Part shown: one piece after another, positions 1 through 11,829 of the stretch | Layout: each line of letters starts with the position of its first letter | Position numbering within the stretch: the stretch's first letter is position 1 | Made by a program: the position numbers and the translations under genes | The notes under the pieces: generated by a model | Told to the model about the DNA's origin: nothing | Seen by the model: only the letters and a program-made list of their open reading frames with translations | Database searches by the model: none | Source: Chaunax sp. Z400 | Taxonomy: Eukaryota > Chordata > Actinopteri > Lophiiformes > Chaunacidae | Assembly: GCA_037577475.1 (NCBI GenBank) | Contig: CM075194.1 | Location: forward strand, 2,472,001-2,536,000 | DNA: 64,000 bases | Reading direction: 5' to 3'

Positions 1-40
1 TATTTTAAAACTTTTATTTGACAATGATATGCATAGCTGG

Positions 41-340
41 GGTTCAGTGGTGCAGTGGTTACCAGCTTCTCTTTGGACAAGAGGGCTCAAAGCCTGAGGC
101 CTTGCTGTGTGGAGTTTGCATGTAGCTCCGCCACAGTCCGAAAACATGCGTGACTCTAAATTGCTGGTATGTGTGAATGTGAGGTTGAACGGTTCATCTC
201 TCCATTCGTTTGCCCTGTGATGAACTGGTGACCTGTACAGGCTGTACCCCGCCTCCAGACCGGTGTCAGCTGGAATTGGCTTCACTCCACTCCCCCCTGC
301 AAAAGATAAGCTGTTATAGAAATTGGATTGATGCATAGCA
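41..340 (+). repeat. SINE-like dispersed fish repeat, forward copy
   Basis: Starts GGTTCAGTGGTGCAGTGGTT, like a degenerate tRNA-derived head, then GTGTGGAGTTTGCATGT, CCACAGTCCGAAAACATGCG, TGACTCTAAATTGC, CCTGTGATGAACTGG and GTACCCCGCCTCCAG. The same blocks occur in reverse order at 17.24-17.47 and 24.25-24.48 kb. Confidence 0.8.
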
Positions 341-1187
341 GGAGACATATATATACTTATGGTGCATTGTAAGCTTTCGTTTTTCTACTAATGTGACACC
401 GGAAGGGTATTTGATTGGCCCGCGTGCCCCTATATTCACCCCAATTACTTGTCCTACAGTGGAACCATAGGACAGCTAACTCTCACATAGTCAGTGCACA
501 GTCTGGTCTTGCCTGTTTATATAACTATTAGACCATAGCTAATTTTATTTTAATTAATAATAACTTGATATTTATTCTCAAACTGGGATCCAGAGACTAC
601 AAATGGTCCTGACACACACTTCACTCTGCCTTTATCTTAAATGAGGTCTGAGGCCTAAAACTGTTTCAGGCGTTCATGGAAGAAAGTTTAAAAGCACCTA
701 CAGACAAAACAATAAATAAGTACACAAAAATACGTCTCTGTTTTTCCATATTGTTACGTTTTTGTCCATCCTTACTGACTTGTGATCATTTGAAATGTCT
801 ATTACAGCAGCATCATCCAGTTTTTACAGTTTCCTCTGTGTTTCTGTTTTTGGTCAGAGCAGCATTCACTGTCTCGTCCATTACCTAATTAAATATAAGC
901 ATTTCATTTACAGCATGACGGCATAATGACTGAAAAACAGAATGTACAAACTGTTACTAGTTCATAAAGCACATTGTAGCTCCTTGTTTTGTTACCTCAG
1001 TGTTAAAAAAAAACTGAGTGATTTGATTCTCAGCCACTCCCAGAAAATTCCAACAGATGACACTTTGTTCTAGTTTGTTTGTCAGATAGTTTGGAGTCTT
1101 CTGTGCATAATCACACAGTGTTATAATACAGGATGGTACAGCTATAGGAAGTGCTGTAGGTTCTCTGTAGCGATGTATAAGTCTGTG
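341..1187. other. No recognised feature
   Basis: AT-rich unique-looking sequence. The open frame at 676-888 has no recognisable domain or splice context. Confidence 0.5.
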
Positions 1188-1319
1188 TCATGTCCCTTTA
1201 AGAGTGTGTAGAGGGCGGTTGCAGAGTTTGTGTGTGCATATGTGTGTGTATGCGTGTAAGGCAGGGACAGGCAGTGTGTTCTGTTTTTGTGGTACTAGCT
1301 GTGGGAAGGGCACAGCTGA

Positions 1320-1341
1320 CTGTGTGTGCGTGTGTGTGTGG

Positions 1342-1428
<87 letters not shown>

Positions 1429-1500
1429 TGTGTGTAGGTGTGTGTGTGGAGATGAGCGCACGTATTTGTGTGTGTGTGAGAGAGAGAGAGAGAGAGGAAG
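1320..1500. repeat. TG microsatellite and GA tract
   Basis: About 45 TG units (to 1425), then imperfect TG, then a GA run at about 1478-1496. All long open frames here are repeat artefacts. Confidence 0.97.
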
Positions 1501-4040
1501 AGAGAGACAATGGAGGAGTTATAGAACATATATTTCTGTGCTATAGGGCTTGTTTTTTAACATGAGAACACAAACACCTCATGATGAGCAGACATAATAT
1601 AGAAGAATAAGAATAATAGAAGAAGAGGAAGAGGAATGAGGAGCGTTATGGCAGCAAGAATTCAGTCAACTAGTGTATATAATACATGGCAACATAGATG
1701 TACTGAAGTAATACATACAGTAATGTGATTTTACAAGTGATATACTTTACACGTCATTCTCAGGTGACACAGCTGGAGGATACAACATTTTACATCACCA
1801 GTAATCAGCGGGTCCCCCATCAGCGGTAATCCTCCTTCTCATGGACTGGCACAACCTCCCGATGACATCATCATCCACTCTTCAGTCAGAGCTGCCCAGA
1901 TTTGCTGCTGAGCCGGGGACGTTGACGCTGTCGCACTCGCTCAGGTTTAGGCCGGTGCTCATCATTGGTCATTCCAGAAGTGTGACATCATTCTCCTCCC
2001 AGGCTCAGTGATGTCATCCTGTCAGCACAGTGCCAGTGAAAGGTTGTCAGCTGTCTCCCTCATGCCTCAGACGATTTCTTATTGTTTTGGTGTTTACAGG
2101 CCTGGTATTGGGTGTAGCAGGCAGGTATGTCAGTCCGTATTTTGTTGATCTGTTGTTAGTCCTCTGATAATATTGATAGCATTCGCCATCCTGGCAACTT
2201 GTCCGGTGGACTGCCCCGCCTTCTGCAGGATCCTGGCCATGTTGCCCCAGCCATGGCGTTCCTGCAGAGGTCTTCTTCCCATCTTCATGCATGTTTATAG
2301 GGGTGGGTTAGTTTAACAAGGGTGTGGTCATTTGGGATTGGTTGGATAAATTCATCGTGGCTGTTTACCTAAAAATTGACTTCTCACAAAAATGGAGCGA
2401 GGCCTGCAAACTAATTCAACACTCACGACACGCCTCATTCTCCTCAATCGCCATCAAACACACCCCCCAATTTGGCGGATTATTTAAGATGCAACAATTT
2501 CCCTTCTCGCCCTCTGCCTGCACTTTCAGCCCCACCACCACCCCAGCATCCACCTGTAGGCTCCCATTAGGGGGTTCAATAAATTTACTCATCACTCCCA
2601 AATACCTCTATGTAAAAATATCTGCGGGGAGTGATGAGGTCAGAGCCAAGACGCCAAACCCAAACTACTGTATGATCTGCTGCTGTGATAATAAACATTT
2701 CAAACTCGTGAGTCTGACTGAAATCAGTTAAGAATGACCAAATCTTTAAGTTCAGAAACAAGGTTCTCAAATTGAGTAAAAACAATCAAGTCGTAAAAAG
2801 GATAAGTCAAGGAACTTTCTCCTCTTTTCACAAATGTATTGCTCCACCTGCTCCAGAATATCAATAATAATAATCCCCACCACCTACTATGGTTGTGTAT
2901 TGTTTTTTTTTTATAAACTTTAATCTTTACCTTTTGATATTTGCATGCATTTCAGACTAAGTCCACACTAAACCAGCAAAATTAAAAAATGTTGTCTAAG
3001 TGAAAACAAAATGCTTATATAATCAACATTGAAATGGATACATTTCCTCATAATTCTGTTGTTTTCATCGTATATTTTAACGTCTGTTTTCAGGAAACTG
3101 AATGAGCATAAAATCGTCATTTAACACAGTTTACAGTCGCTGTGGATCAAATGACTATATTATGATTGCAAAGTGAACTGACCAGATATGTGTATTCACA
3201 TTGATTGATCGCAGAGTGGGTGGGAGGGTTAAAACAGGCTAACACCATTATTTTCCAAAAGTTCTGTTTCCCTATCAACTCTGAAATGTGACAAATCTGA
3301 CAATGATCATCAATCTGAAAACATCTCAAACAAACATTATTTGGCGTGAAAATGTCGACATTGAGACTAAAATGTTTTTTTTTTCAAATTTAGCAGACCT
3401 AGAATGACGGTACTCTGAGCCAGAACAAGAATGGAGAAAGAGAGAAAGTGGTGATGTAGGTATCTTTTAAGCTCTAGACCACAAACTCTATCACTGTCTC
3501 ATCATAGCACCAGTATTGATCGGAGAACCCACTGATCTCCGGGAACACTGGCTCCTGCACAGAATAAACACAAGCAGCATCGTTGTGTACATTCTCTTTC
3601 CCTCGGTTTCTTCTCTTCTATCTAATGCAGATGAGAACATTTCTTTGCATTCTTCTTTCCTCTAACACCACTTTCCAACATTTTTGTGGGTGTTGTAACT
3701 GTATTTGTAACTAGAAGGCCACATACTTCCTCTGCAGCTCCAAAAAGGTTCCTCGGAACCGCACCTTGATACGGATCCACCTCTTCCTCACTCCAAAGGT
3801 CAAGCTCCCGACGAAATTTCACTGAGATAAATAAACAGTAATGAAAACATGACCTCAGTGGCGGACACAGAAAATTAGCCCTTTGTACCTTGTGCAATAA
3901 ATAATTCTAAAAATTGTACATGTGAAATTATACCAGAAGTTCAAAATACCATTAAGTTTAAAGGACTTTGAGATTTCTGCATGAAGAAGGCCTGAAAGTA
4001 AACGTTTACCATCTGGAAGAAATAAAACAAAGAGGTTTTA
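1501..4040. other. Mostly unique sequence, no gene recognised
   Basis: 2310-2730 is compositionally distinct (GC-richer, with AATAAA at about 2690 and GTGAGTCTGACTGAAATC just after), reminiscent of the 3' part of a retroelement or LTR, but I could not pair it with a second end. Open frames at 2047-2292 and 2324-2731 show no known domain. Confidence 0.4.
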
Positions 4041-4049
4041 CTCTTGGCT

Positions 4050-4695
4050 GAGGATGAAAAGCTGGTCTCCTCCCCGGTGGGACATGCCCGGTACACCTCC
4101 CCAGGGAGGCGGGGGGGGGCATCCTAACCAAATGCCAGAACCACCTCAGCTGACTCCTCTTGATGTGAGGTGACTGAGCTCCTCACTCTATCTCAGAAGA
4201 CGACTCAACTCAACTTTTGACTTTTTGCGTTTCCATGGGTAAAAAGTACCTGGTGCTACTTTTTTTAGTACCTCCTCCGTTGCGGTTCCAAGCGAGCTGA
4301 GCAGGAACTAAAAGGTCACGCGAAACGTTACAGACCACTGATTGGTCGATGCCCCGGCACACATGGAGTATCCTGGACAGCACAAATCAATGGCCGCCAC
4401 ACTCAAACAGCGAAGCTACTTTAGCGACCGTAACTTTTTTTTAAAAATTGCAGCCGCTCTGTTATATCTTAAACACCATGGCAGTTTCGTGCGGCGTCCA
4501 TCTACCCCGAGGAGGTTCTATCCCATAATGAAAAACGACCAGCAGAAAAGTACCAGATAACAAGTCGAGCCGAGTGGAGTTGAGACGGTACCACGCAGTG
4601 GAAATGGGGCTCAAGGCTGAGCCCAGACTTCCTGTAGAGGAAGCTCATTTCAGCCTCCTGTACCCACAATCTCGTTCTTTCAGTCTTAGCCAGCA
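4050..4695 (-). mobile_element. Rex3-like LINE remnant (antisense) split by a second insertion
   Basis: On the minus strand, 4690-4608 translates to a QEAEMSFLYRKSGLSLEP-like stretch, the same region as IQAAEMSFLRRVAGLSLRD at 41.28-41.37 kb. 4050-4200 (CTGAGCTCCTCACTCTATCT) continues the same element. About 400 bp of unrelated DNA separates the halves. Confidence 0.75.
4200..4608. mobile_element. MITE-like insertion inside the LINE remnant
   Basis: Ends with related inverted sequences: GCGTTTCCATGGGTAAAAAG on the left, CGCAGTGGAAATGGGGCTCA on the right. Internal TACCTGGT and ACCAGATAAC lie in opposite orientation, and GAACCTCC/GGAGGTTC-type internal symmetry is present. Possible target duplication CTCARAAG/CTCAAG. 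Confidence 0.55.
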
Positions 4696-4937
4696 ATGGA
4701 AACAGACTTAAATAAATGATGGCGAACTGAACCTCCACTGAGACGGCAACAAACAGCTTCAGATGAAAACATCAAATCTGTGGAGTCATGAGGATATAAA
4801 TAATATAAATACCATATTTCCTCATTTGCTTTCATTCATTTAAGGTTTCCCTGCTGCTCTATTATGTCAACTTCTTTTGCTATGATTAATGGCGTATATG
4901 GGATGCACATTAATTTGAACTTTTACAACTTCAGTGG

Positions 4938-5007
4938 AAATCAAACGTTCTCTATATTTGGATGGAAACCCGAAATCAAACGTTCTCTATATTTGGATGG
5001 AAACCCA
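4938..5007. repeat. Perfect 35-bp tandem duplication
   Basis: The unit beginning AAATCAAACGTTCTCTATAT is present twice in a row with no mismatch until the last bases, so it is recent. Confidence 0.9.
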
Positions 5008-5404
5008 ACTATTGTCTCAGTTTTTTTTTCTTTCGGTGTGAAATCACATGAAGCTTGTTTAGAACCAGCCTGATTCTGTTCTCTCTACATTATGTTATTA
5101 TACCAACAGACTCTGGATCGTCCCTCAGTAATTCAATCGTATCTCTGCTGAGAGGTCATGAGTTCATTTAGCTTCCGTGTTTTGTGTTTTGTTGATGTGG
5201 TTTACGGTACAAAAATGCAGTACCTGTAACCAGTTTGCTCAGTGTGTCCTGAATAACAGACCTTTGGCACACATTCAAACACTTTGCAAACTCATTTCTG
5301 GCTGTGCTGCACTTTCAATTTGAACGTATGATATTCTTTTCTTCTGGAAACAAGTCTGGATTCTTATTTGGTTTATGATTATATAATCATTATTATTTGG
5401 TTTG

Positions 5405-5940
5405 GCCTCCAAACCTCCACTATGATCCCCCTCTCCATCCCTCTCTTGCTTCTCCCTCTGGTATCTCTCTCTCCACCTCGCCTCATCACTCTCTCCTTCC
5501 TTCTCTTCTACATTGTCGTCCTCTGACCCACTTTCCTGCCTTCTCGACACTATCTTCCTCTGTTCCTCCTCGGGGTCCCACATCCCTCATCCCTGTCTCT
5601 CTTTCTCTCTTTCTCTTTCTTCCTCCATCTCCTTCTTCGTGTCTCCACACTCCATCTCCTGCTTCTGTCCCTTCTTCTGACTCCTCTCCTCTTTCTCCCG
5701 TTTCTTCCTCTCCTTCTGTGCCTTCGCTCTTCCTCTACTTTTCTTCCAAACACATCTCCATCCTTCCATTCTCATGCAGTCTCACTGAATATTCTCATCT
5801 CATGTTCTTTGCCATCCCGCATCACTCCAACCCCTCCTTCCCTTTTCCTCACCCGTGCCCTTTCTCCCCCATCTATCCACCTTATACCCCCTTCCCCTCC
5901 TCCTCCTCCTCCTCTTTTCTCCTTCCACCACCATAAGTCA
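5405..5940. repeat. Long pyrimidine-rich tract
   Basis: More than 500 bp strongly biased to C and T on the plus strand (CTCTCC, TTCCTC, CCTCCTCCTC). The 179-residue Ser/Pro/Leu-rich open frame here results from the bias, not from coding. Confidence 0.85.
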
Positions 5941-7012
5941 TTTCATGCACACTCTCCGCTCCCCTCACTACACCGCAGAGCCACTCAGGACGGACATTCA
6001 TCAGCGGCTGAGATGATAGATGCTACTCACCCCGGCTCCAGCAGCCAGTTAGCCTGAGGTGATGCCTTTTGCATTCAGATATCACCTGGTTAGCTGTAGC
6101 CTAGCGCCTCAACCGGGATCCGATACACACAACTCAAGTTTACCAACACACACACTGCGCTGTCTGGAGAAAGTTTAGTGCGTTTGCCAGTGCATAAATA
6201 TATTTACACTTTAATTAAGTGCGTTTAAGTGTCAATGCAATAGTGCTGGAATGTATTTGTGCGAGTGCCGTAGATTGTTAGGTATGTAAATTCCAGGGGA
6301 GTTAGGTTAATTGGCTCTGAAAAAGGGGTGGGTGTGTCTATCTCCTCCATGACAAGCTTATTTACATAGCAAAGCTGTAATTACCCTAACGAAGCCCCTA
6401 CATTATCACGGAGAACGCACACACGCACATAAACACGCAAAGACACACACGAGCAACCGCTAAACAGGTTTGAGCTCAATCGTGCCAAACCTGTATTTTT
6501 CATCACTCCAGATCCCTCTCAGAGGCGTTCCATTCACATGTTCATTTCTAATTGAATCGCACCATTTGCAGTGCCAATCAGTCCGTTTGTGGGAATGTCT
6601 CTATCATAGCTCAATGGCTCGTGAGAGAGATGTGGGACCCGATCCAGCACTGACAAATCACTTCCTTCCTCCTGCCCCTCCGCATTCTTCTGTGCAAACC
6701 TGCTTTTCCTTTGAGTGTTAATAGAAGAACAATGATTTTCTTTGTGTCATATCAGTGTCAATCCAAAAATTCCGAACCATTGTTACAGAAAATGAGACAG
6801 CGTGTTGATATTTGGGGAAATCATTATCCCTGAACCCAGCTGACATTACATTAAGATGAATATTTTCTATGTGGCAAGGCATATTCAAATAATTCAGTTC
6901 ACCTGAAAGCTTTGGACAGCTTTCTTTTACGTTTCAGAGTTCTATTTTTGGATGCAGTGTCAATAGAAAGTAAGGGTTTTTCTAAACCAGGTAAAGAGCC
7001 CTGTGCCCTCTT
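5941..7012. other. Unique sequence, candidate non-coding regulatory region
   Basis: No repeat signature. Balanced composition with several TAATTA/TTAATT homeobox-type cores (about 6211, 6308, 6379). It looks like the conserved non-coding blocks found in gene deserts, but conservation cannot be judged here. Confidence 0.25.
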
Positions 7013-7013
7013 C

Positions 7014-7555
7014 AGGCCCGTTTATGCTCCACGTTAAAGTCGGATACAGACGGAGCCTTCTGTACATGTTCTGCGTTCATTTCCTACGTATTTGGGCAAG
7101 TTTTCAGAGAGAAGAAGAACTTTTAATTTGGCACATACACTGAGGAGCAGTGGGCAGTATGCTCCCTCTACATACGGAACTGGATACGTCGGTCTGTAAA
7201 CAGTCTGTTCGTCAGCGCCTACATACTTCCATCGATAAAACCAGAGGAGGGCAGTGAAGTTTCGAAAGTTTCGACAACAACAAATATGGCGACGGTTGGA
7301 GGAGGTTGTGATGATGTACCTAGTAAATACAAAATGGTAAAAGCGGAGGTAACCATGTACTCGGCGAAGGTCTTTGTCTTGTCTTGCTTGAACTGTAGCT
7401 ACAGTGCCCTCAACCATTTCCGGGGGTATTGCTCCGTCTCGTATCCGTAAGCTCTCCGAAAATGTGCCCAAATACGTACTGAATGAACACAGAAGACGTA
7501 CAGAAGGCTACGTCTGTCTCTGTATCCGTCTTTAACGTAGAGCATAAACGGGCCT
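7014..7555. mobile_element. MITE with about 100-bp terminal inverted repeats
   Basis: Left end AGGCCCGTTTATGCTCCACG and right end CGTAGAGCATAAACGGGCCT are inverted copies, and the similarity extends inward for about 100 bp. Internal TATGGCGACGGTTGGAGGAG recurs inverted at about 39.5 kb in a related element. Confidence 0.8.
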
Positions 7556-7850
7556 TCAGCCACAGCCGCCAGCTTACAGATGCGGACGAGACGGATGAAA
7601 TGGAGCAATACCAGCGGAAATGGTTGGGGGGCAGCGCAGCTACAATTCAAGCAAGGCACGACAAATGTGTACGGAAACAATGAAGAAGAAAAAAGTGAAG
7701 TGAAAAAGTGAAAAAAACCTCTCCATCTTCATGTCTCGATGTTCCTAATGTGGACCAGGAGTGCCCTCCTGTATTGATGTCGGTGTTGACGGATATACTC
7801 TTTAAGGAATGGGCCTTTACTTTCAGCGTGTGCCCTCTCTTCAAAATGCA
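7556..7850. mobile_element. Partial second copy of the same MITE
   Basis: GGAGCAATACCAGCGGAAAT, AAGCAAGGCACGACAAAT and GTCTCGATGTT match 38895-39030 of the related element, in the same orientation. It abuts the complete MITE on its right. Confidence 0.7.
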
Positions 7851-8895
7851 GATTTAGCCTTACATGCCACACAAAACTCTATTACACATGTAGTCTTCCT
7901 TAAAATCATCTTTTTTTTGGTGTAAAAATATCAAAGTTACGCCAGTTTTCATGTAGGTTCGATGTCCTGTCGTTGCTCATCCGTCAACGGCGCCATCTTG
8001 TTTACGTGCCTCTCATGAGATTTCATAAAGCTTTTATACAGGATCAGCTGACTTAGAAGGAGATTCTTGCGTTCTTGTGAAATTTCACCCGAGGTACAAA
8101 GCAGAAGAAAGCAGAGGACTGAAGAAGATCAAGTGTTTCTGCTGTCACAAAGATGATGAAGATTCAATCAGGACAATCGACGAACCCTCCCTGTAGGTAA
8201 CCTCAGAATGGTCAATTTACACCATGAAATTTCAAATGCTCCACACCAAGCCCTCATACTCAATTGTTCTTGGGAAAAAAACCTGTATAGGATATTTTAG
8301 TAGTTCTAAATCTGATGGTTTGCAAGATGATAAACAGGATAGGAAGCATATTTTCATGTCTGTTCTCTGTGACTTTCTGAATTCTCTTGCTTACCTCTGC
8401 AGACCTCTTCTAACAACCTATAATGCCACAAACATTGCAAACAGTTTTTCATTGAGTAATTTCCTGCATTTTCCGAGAATCTCCTTTTGCCAGCCTGCAG
8501 TTAATGCGCTTGAACTTGTTGAATTCTGTTCACGGCGAAGAGAGGAAGGAACGGCACCAAATCCATCTGTAGGAGTGACTTCAGACTGAATTTCTCAGCA
8601 AGACATTTACCAAAGAAATGGTCAATGCAAAGATATGAGCACGCACAAATTGATCAGGTTTTATCTAAAGCAAAAAAAAAGTGTGCTTATCCCAAAGCTG
8701 TACTGCTGCACCTCATGAATGTAGTTGATTTATCTTAGGATGACTCATATCTGTACAGGAGGAAACCCTTCCTTAAATAGTTCGGTTGAACCGACTCTTA
8801 GAGTTTCTGTCGTTCCATCATTTCATCACATTGATGCCACGGTAACCATCCCTCATGACTGAGCATTTTAGTGTGGACTTTTCCTTTAAACAATG
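7851..8895. other. No recognised feature
   Basis: Unique-looking AT-rich sequence. The 121-residue open frame at 8224-8589 has no recognisable domain. Confidence 0.5.
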
Positions 8896-8919
8896 TGTAC
8901 CAAACCCAGCACCCTCACC

Positions 8920-9300
8920 CAGGCAGCACCCAGTCCTCCCCTCACCTCCCCCGGTCTCTGCCCGTCCCTCTCTCTGCACTTCCTATTCCAACTGGAATTT
9001 AATCTTTCAAGCCATCGTTGTTTTTCTTCTCCCCTATTTTTATTGCTGCTGCTGCTGCTTGGAAGACCACAGCCTGCCTCTGTATGCTGATGCCCCCCCC
9101 CCACCCTGCCTCCCCCGAGCCTGTCTCTCTCTTTCTGTATCTCTATTTGTCTAACTCTCTCAGGCTCACTCTCTGTCTCTGCCTGCCTCTCTTCCTCTGC
9201 TCTCTGTCCTCACCCCCTCCCTCTCCTCCTCACTTGTTCTCTTACTCCTTCACTCCTTCCCACCCCCACCCCCCGCCCGCCTTCCTCCTGTCTGTCTATC
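8920..9300. repeat. Pyrimidine-rich low-complexity tract
   Basis: CT-rich with CTCTGTCTCTGCC-type units and a short CTG run (9048-9059). Overlapping open frames are compositional. Confidence 0.8.
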
Positions 9301-10020
9301 TGCTGTTTCACAGCTCTGCTGTACGTGCCACAGATTCAGATGGCAGTCAAATGGTAGACGGAGACAAACCCAGAGACACATGCATGCAATTACATGCTCA
9401 CACACAAGTGCATATGCAGAATGGAAACACACATTTGGGCAAAGGTGCACACACCTGCACATAGAGACATGCATGTTCATATTTTGGACATACACTCAGT
9501 GTTACATACAGAACCAGTCAAAAGTTTGCACACAACTTTTTACCGGTGCTGTACATTAGTCACCTTCCTCAGTCGGTTTATTCGGAGGATATTGCGCTAA
9601 GACCTCAAAGCTATCAGGCAACAAAATGCAGGAAATATTGATGAGAATGTTGACTTTCATGAGAGATTATAAATGAAGACAGACGGAGTTGTGGAGGAAG
9701 TTGGGATGTTGAGAACTAAAGAGAAAACAGGATGAAAGGAAGGTGTCATGTCGTAAAAGTACAGGATACGATTTGTGTATCGACAGTTTGGATGTTTGGG
9801 TGAGAAGGAGACAGTGACACCAAGAGTAAGAGAGGAGAGAGGGGGAGACGGGTGGGTGGGGTGAGTACGGGGGGGGGGGGCAGAGAGGAAAGAGGTCAGT
9901 CTAAGCTTATGAAACATTTTCTAACGTAACCCGGGCCTAATTCTGACAGGCCAGGACTGACTTACAGTCAGACACACCAGTTCCTGGGGTTGACAGCAAC
10001 ATGCCTCCAGGGACTGACAA
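9301..10020. other. No recognised feature
   Basis: CA-rich start (9390-9460), a G run at about 9870-9881, otherwise unique-looking. Confidence 0.5.
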
Positions 10021-10026
10021 GTATAA

Positions 10027-10125
10027 ACACACACACTCACACACACACACTCACACACATTCACACACACACACTCACACACATTCACACACACACACTC
10101 ACACACACACACACAAACACACACC
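10027..10125. repeat. CA array with CACTCACACA period
   Basis: CA units interrupted regularly by CTCA and ATTCA, giving a higher-order unit of about 40 bp. Confidence 0.9.
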
Positions 10126-10252
10126 TATGTCAGAGTAACATGTAAGTTACTGACCTTTCACCTCATTCAGCTGTATGGGCCTTTTAGCAACGAAAAGAGC
10201 TTGTAATACGTTAACCTTGGTTCATTTTCTTGGAATTGTGAAATCCACACTA

Positions 10253-10975
10253 GAACTCCGTTTCCAAAAACGTTGGGACATCATGCAAAATGTTAGCAGA
10301 AACAATGCAATGATTCACAACTCTTTTTAAACTGAAATGCAGCTGAAAACAGAACAAAGACCAGATATTAAATGTTCAAACTGATAAACTTTATTTATTT
10401 AAAAAAAATATATGCTCATTCTGAATTTGATGCCTGCAACATGTTTCAATAAAGTTGGGATAGGTTCATTCTTTTAACAACACTCAGTCAGAGTTTAGGA
10501 AGTGAGGACAATAAGGGTTGAAGCTTTAAAGTGAAGTCCGTCCCGTTCTTGTTTGATAAACGACTTCATCTGATCAACAGACTGAGGTCTCCGTTGTCGA
10601 AACTTCATTATGCTCCACACATTTCCAATGGGGGTCAGGTCTGGACTGAGACAGACCAGTCTAGTACCTGGACTATTTTACTACGAAGCCACGCTGTTTC
10701 CGTCCCTGAAAAAGACGTTGTCTGTATGGCAGCAGATGTTGTTCCTAAACCTGTAGGTACCTTTAGCATTAATAGAACCTTCACAGATGTGCAAGTTACC
10801 CATACCATGGGCACTGACATGCCCCCATACCATCACAGGAAGAGTATGGGCACTGAGGTAGCTTTGGAACTTAGTGCTGATACCAGTCTGGATGATCCTT
10901 TAGCTCTTTAGCCCGGAGGACTCAACCGAATGATTTCCAAAAACTACAGTATTTGAAATGTAGACATTCAGACAA
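10253..10975 (-). pseudogene. Truncated Tc1-like transposon with decayed transposase (antisense)
   Basis: The left end CGTTTCCAAAAACGTTGGGA and TATGCTCATTCTGAATTTGA are typical of one end of fish Tc1-like elements. 10490-10972, read on the minus strand, is the 3' part of the transposase, with a VPMVWVTCTSVKVLLMLKV stretch and many gaps and frame shifts. The other end is missing. Confidence 0.8.
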
Positions 10976-11825
10976 AAATGCAAAGCAAAAACTTTAGAAA
11001 CTGAGGCCATGACCAGGGTCTTCTTCAAGGGTCTATGAGTTTTACTTGCTGATGAAAATAAAAAATTAATGAAGTTGAACTAGAAGTCATATTGCTCTCA
11101 TTTTATTTATGTTAATTTCATGTTGTGAAAGCCAAGCCAAGGAACTCAAGCAGAACCATTCAGTAGAGCACAGTATCTCACATCTTATATTAATTTTACT
11201 TTGAAAGAACTTGGTGCAGTTATGTGAAAATCTAAAGGTTTCTGGTCTGAGCTAAACCCCCAAATGGTTCAAGCCAAAACCAAAAGAGAAAGGACTGGAA
11301 TAATTTAATGCTAAAATAAAGTGTTAATCACAATCAGACAATGTGGTTAATTTGAACTGATAGTGTTTTATTACTATAAGGAAACACTGGAATATCTGGA
11401 GCCCCAGAGTTGAGACTGAGATGGGAATTCTTTATACTTGTAAATGTAGCTAAGGTTGTCTTTGCATGAACAATTAGCTGAAAAGAGAGCAACGAAGTCC
11501 CTTCACTACAACACCTTGTTTGTTCACACTGAACAATACAAGGGTGGAACAATGCCGCTACAGTGTGCGATTTTAAATAGTGTGTCAACATTCCACAGCT
11601 TCGGGGTCTAGTGTGACGTCTAACATATGTGTCGAGCAGCACTTTGTAAAGAATGGATTAACATGACAAAAAAAAACAATTCACCTTCTGTTACATGACG
11701 GTTGATCTCGTCCTCTAATCGGATGATAAGGAGCTCAAAACGTTGTGCTGTCTCTAAAATTCAAAGACATTTTAGGCTGTTTTTCTTCTTCTTTGAGTTA
11801 GCCGCTAACTGCTACTGGCTGCTTT
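10976..11825. other. No recognised feature
   Basis: AT-rich unique-looking DNA. Open frames here lack recognisable domains. Confidence 0.5.
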
Positions 11826-11829
11826 CTAA

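Noticed and set aside
41..120. tRNA-like gene
   Set aside because: The start resembles a tRNA A-box region but the rest matches a dispersed SINE-like repeat, and no cloverleaf can be drawn.
1188..1565. Several open frames of 70-113 residues of Cys-Val or His-Thr repeats
   Set aside because: They are readings of a TG/CA microsatellite in all frames; the same applies to those at 13.6-14.3, 31.4-31.8, 47.5-48.2, 57.6-58.3 and 62.5-63.1 kb.
2310..2730. LTR of an endogenous retroelement
   Set aside because: A polyadenylation-like AATAAA near a sharp end is suggestive, but there is no paired LTR, primer binding site or coding region.
5397..5936. 179-residue Ser/Pro/Leu-rich open frame
   Set aside because: Produced by the pyrimidine-rich tract; no domain and no splice context.
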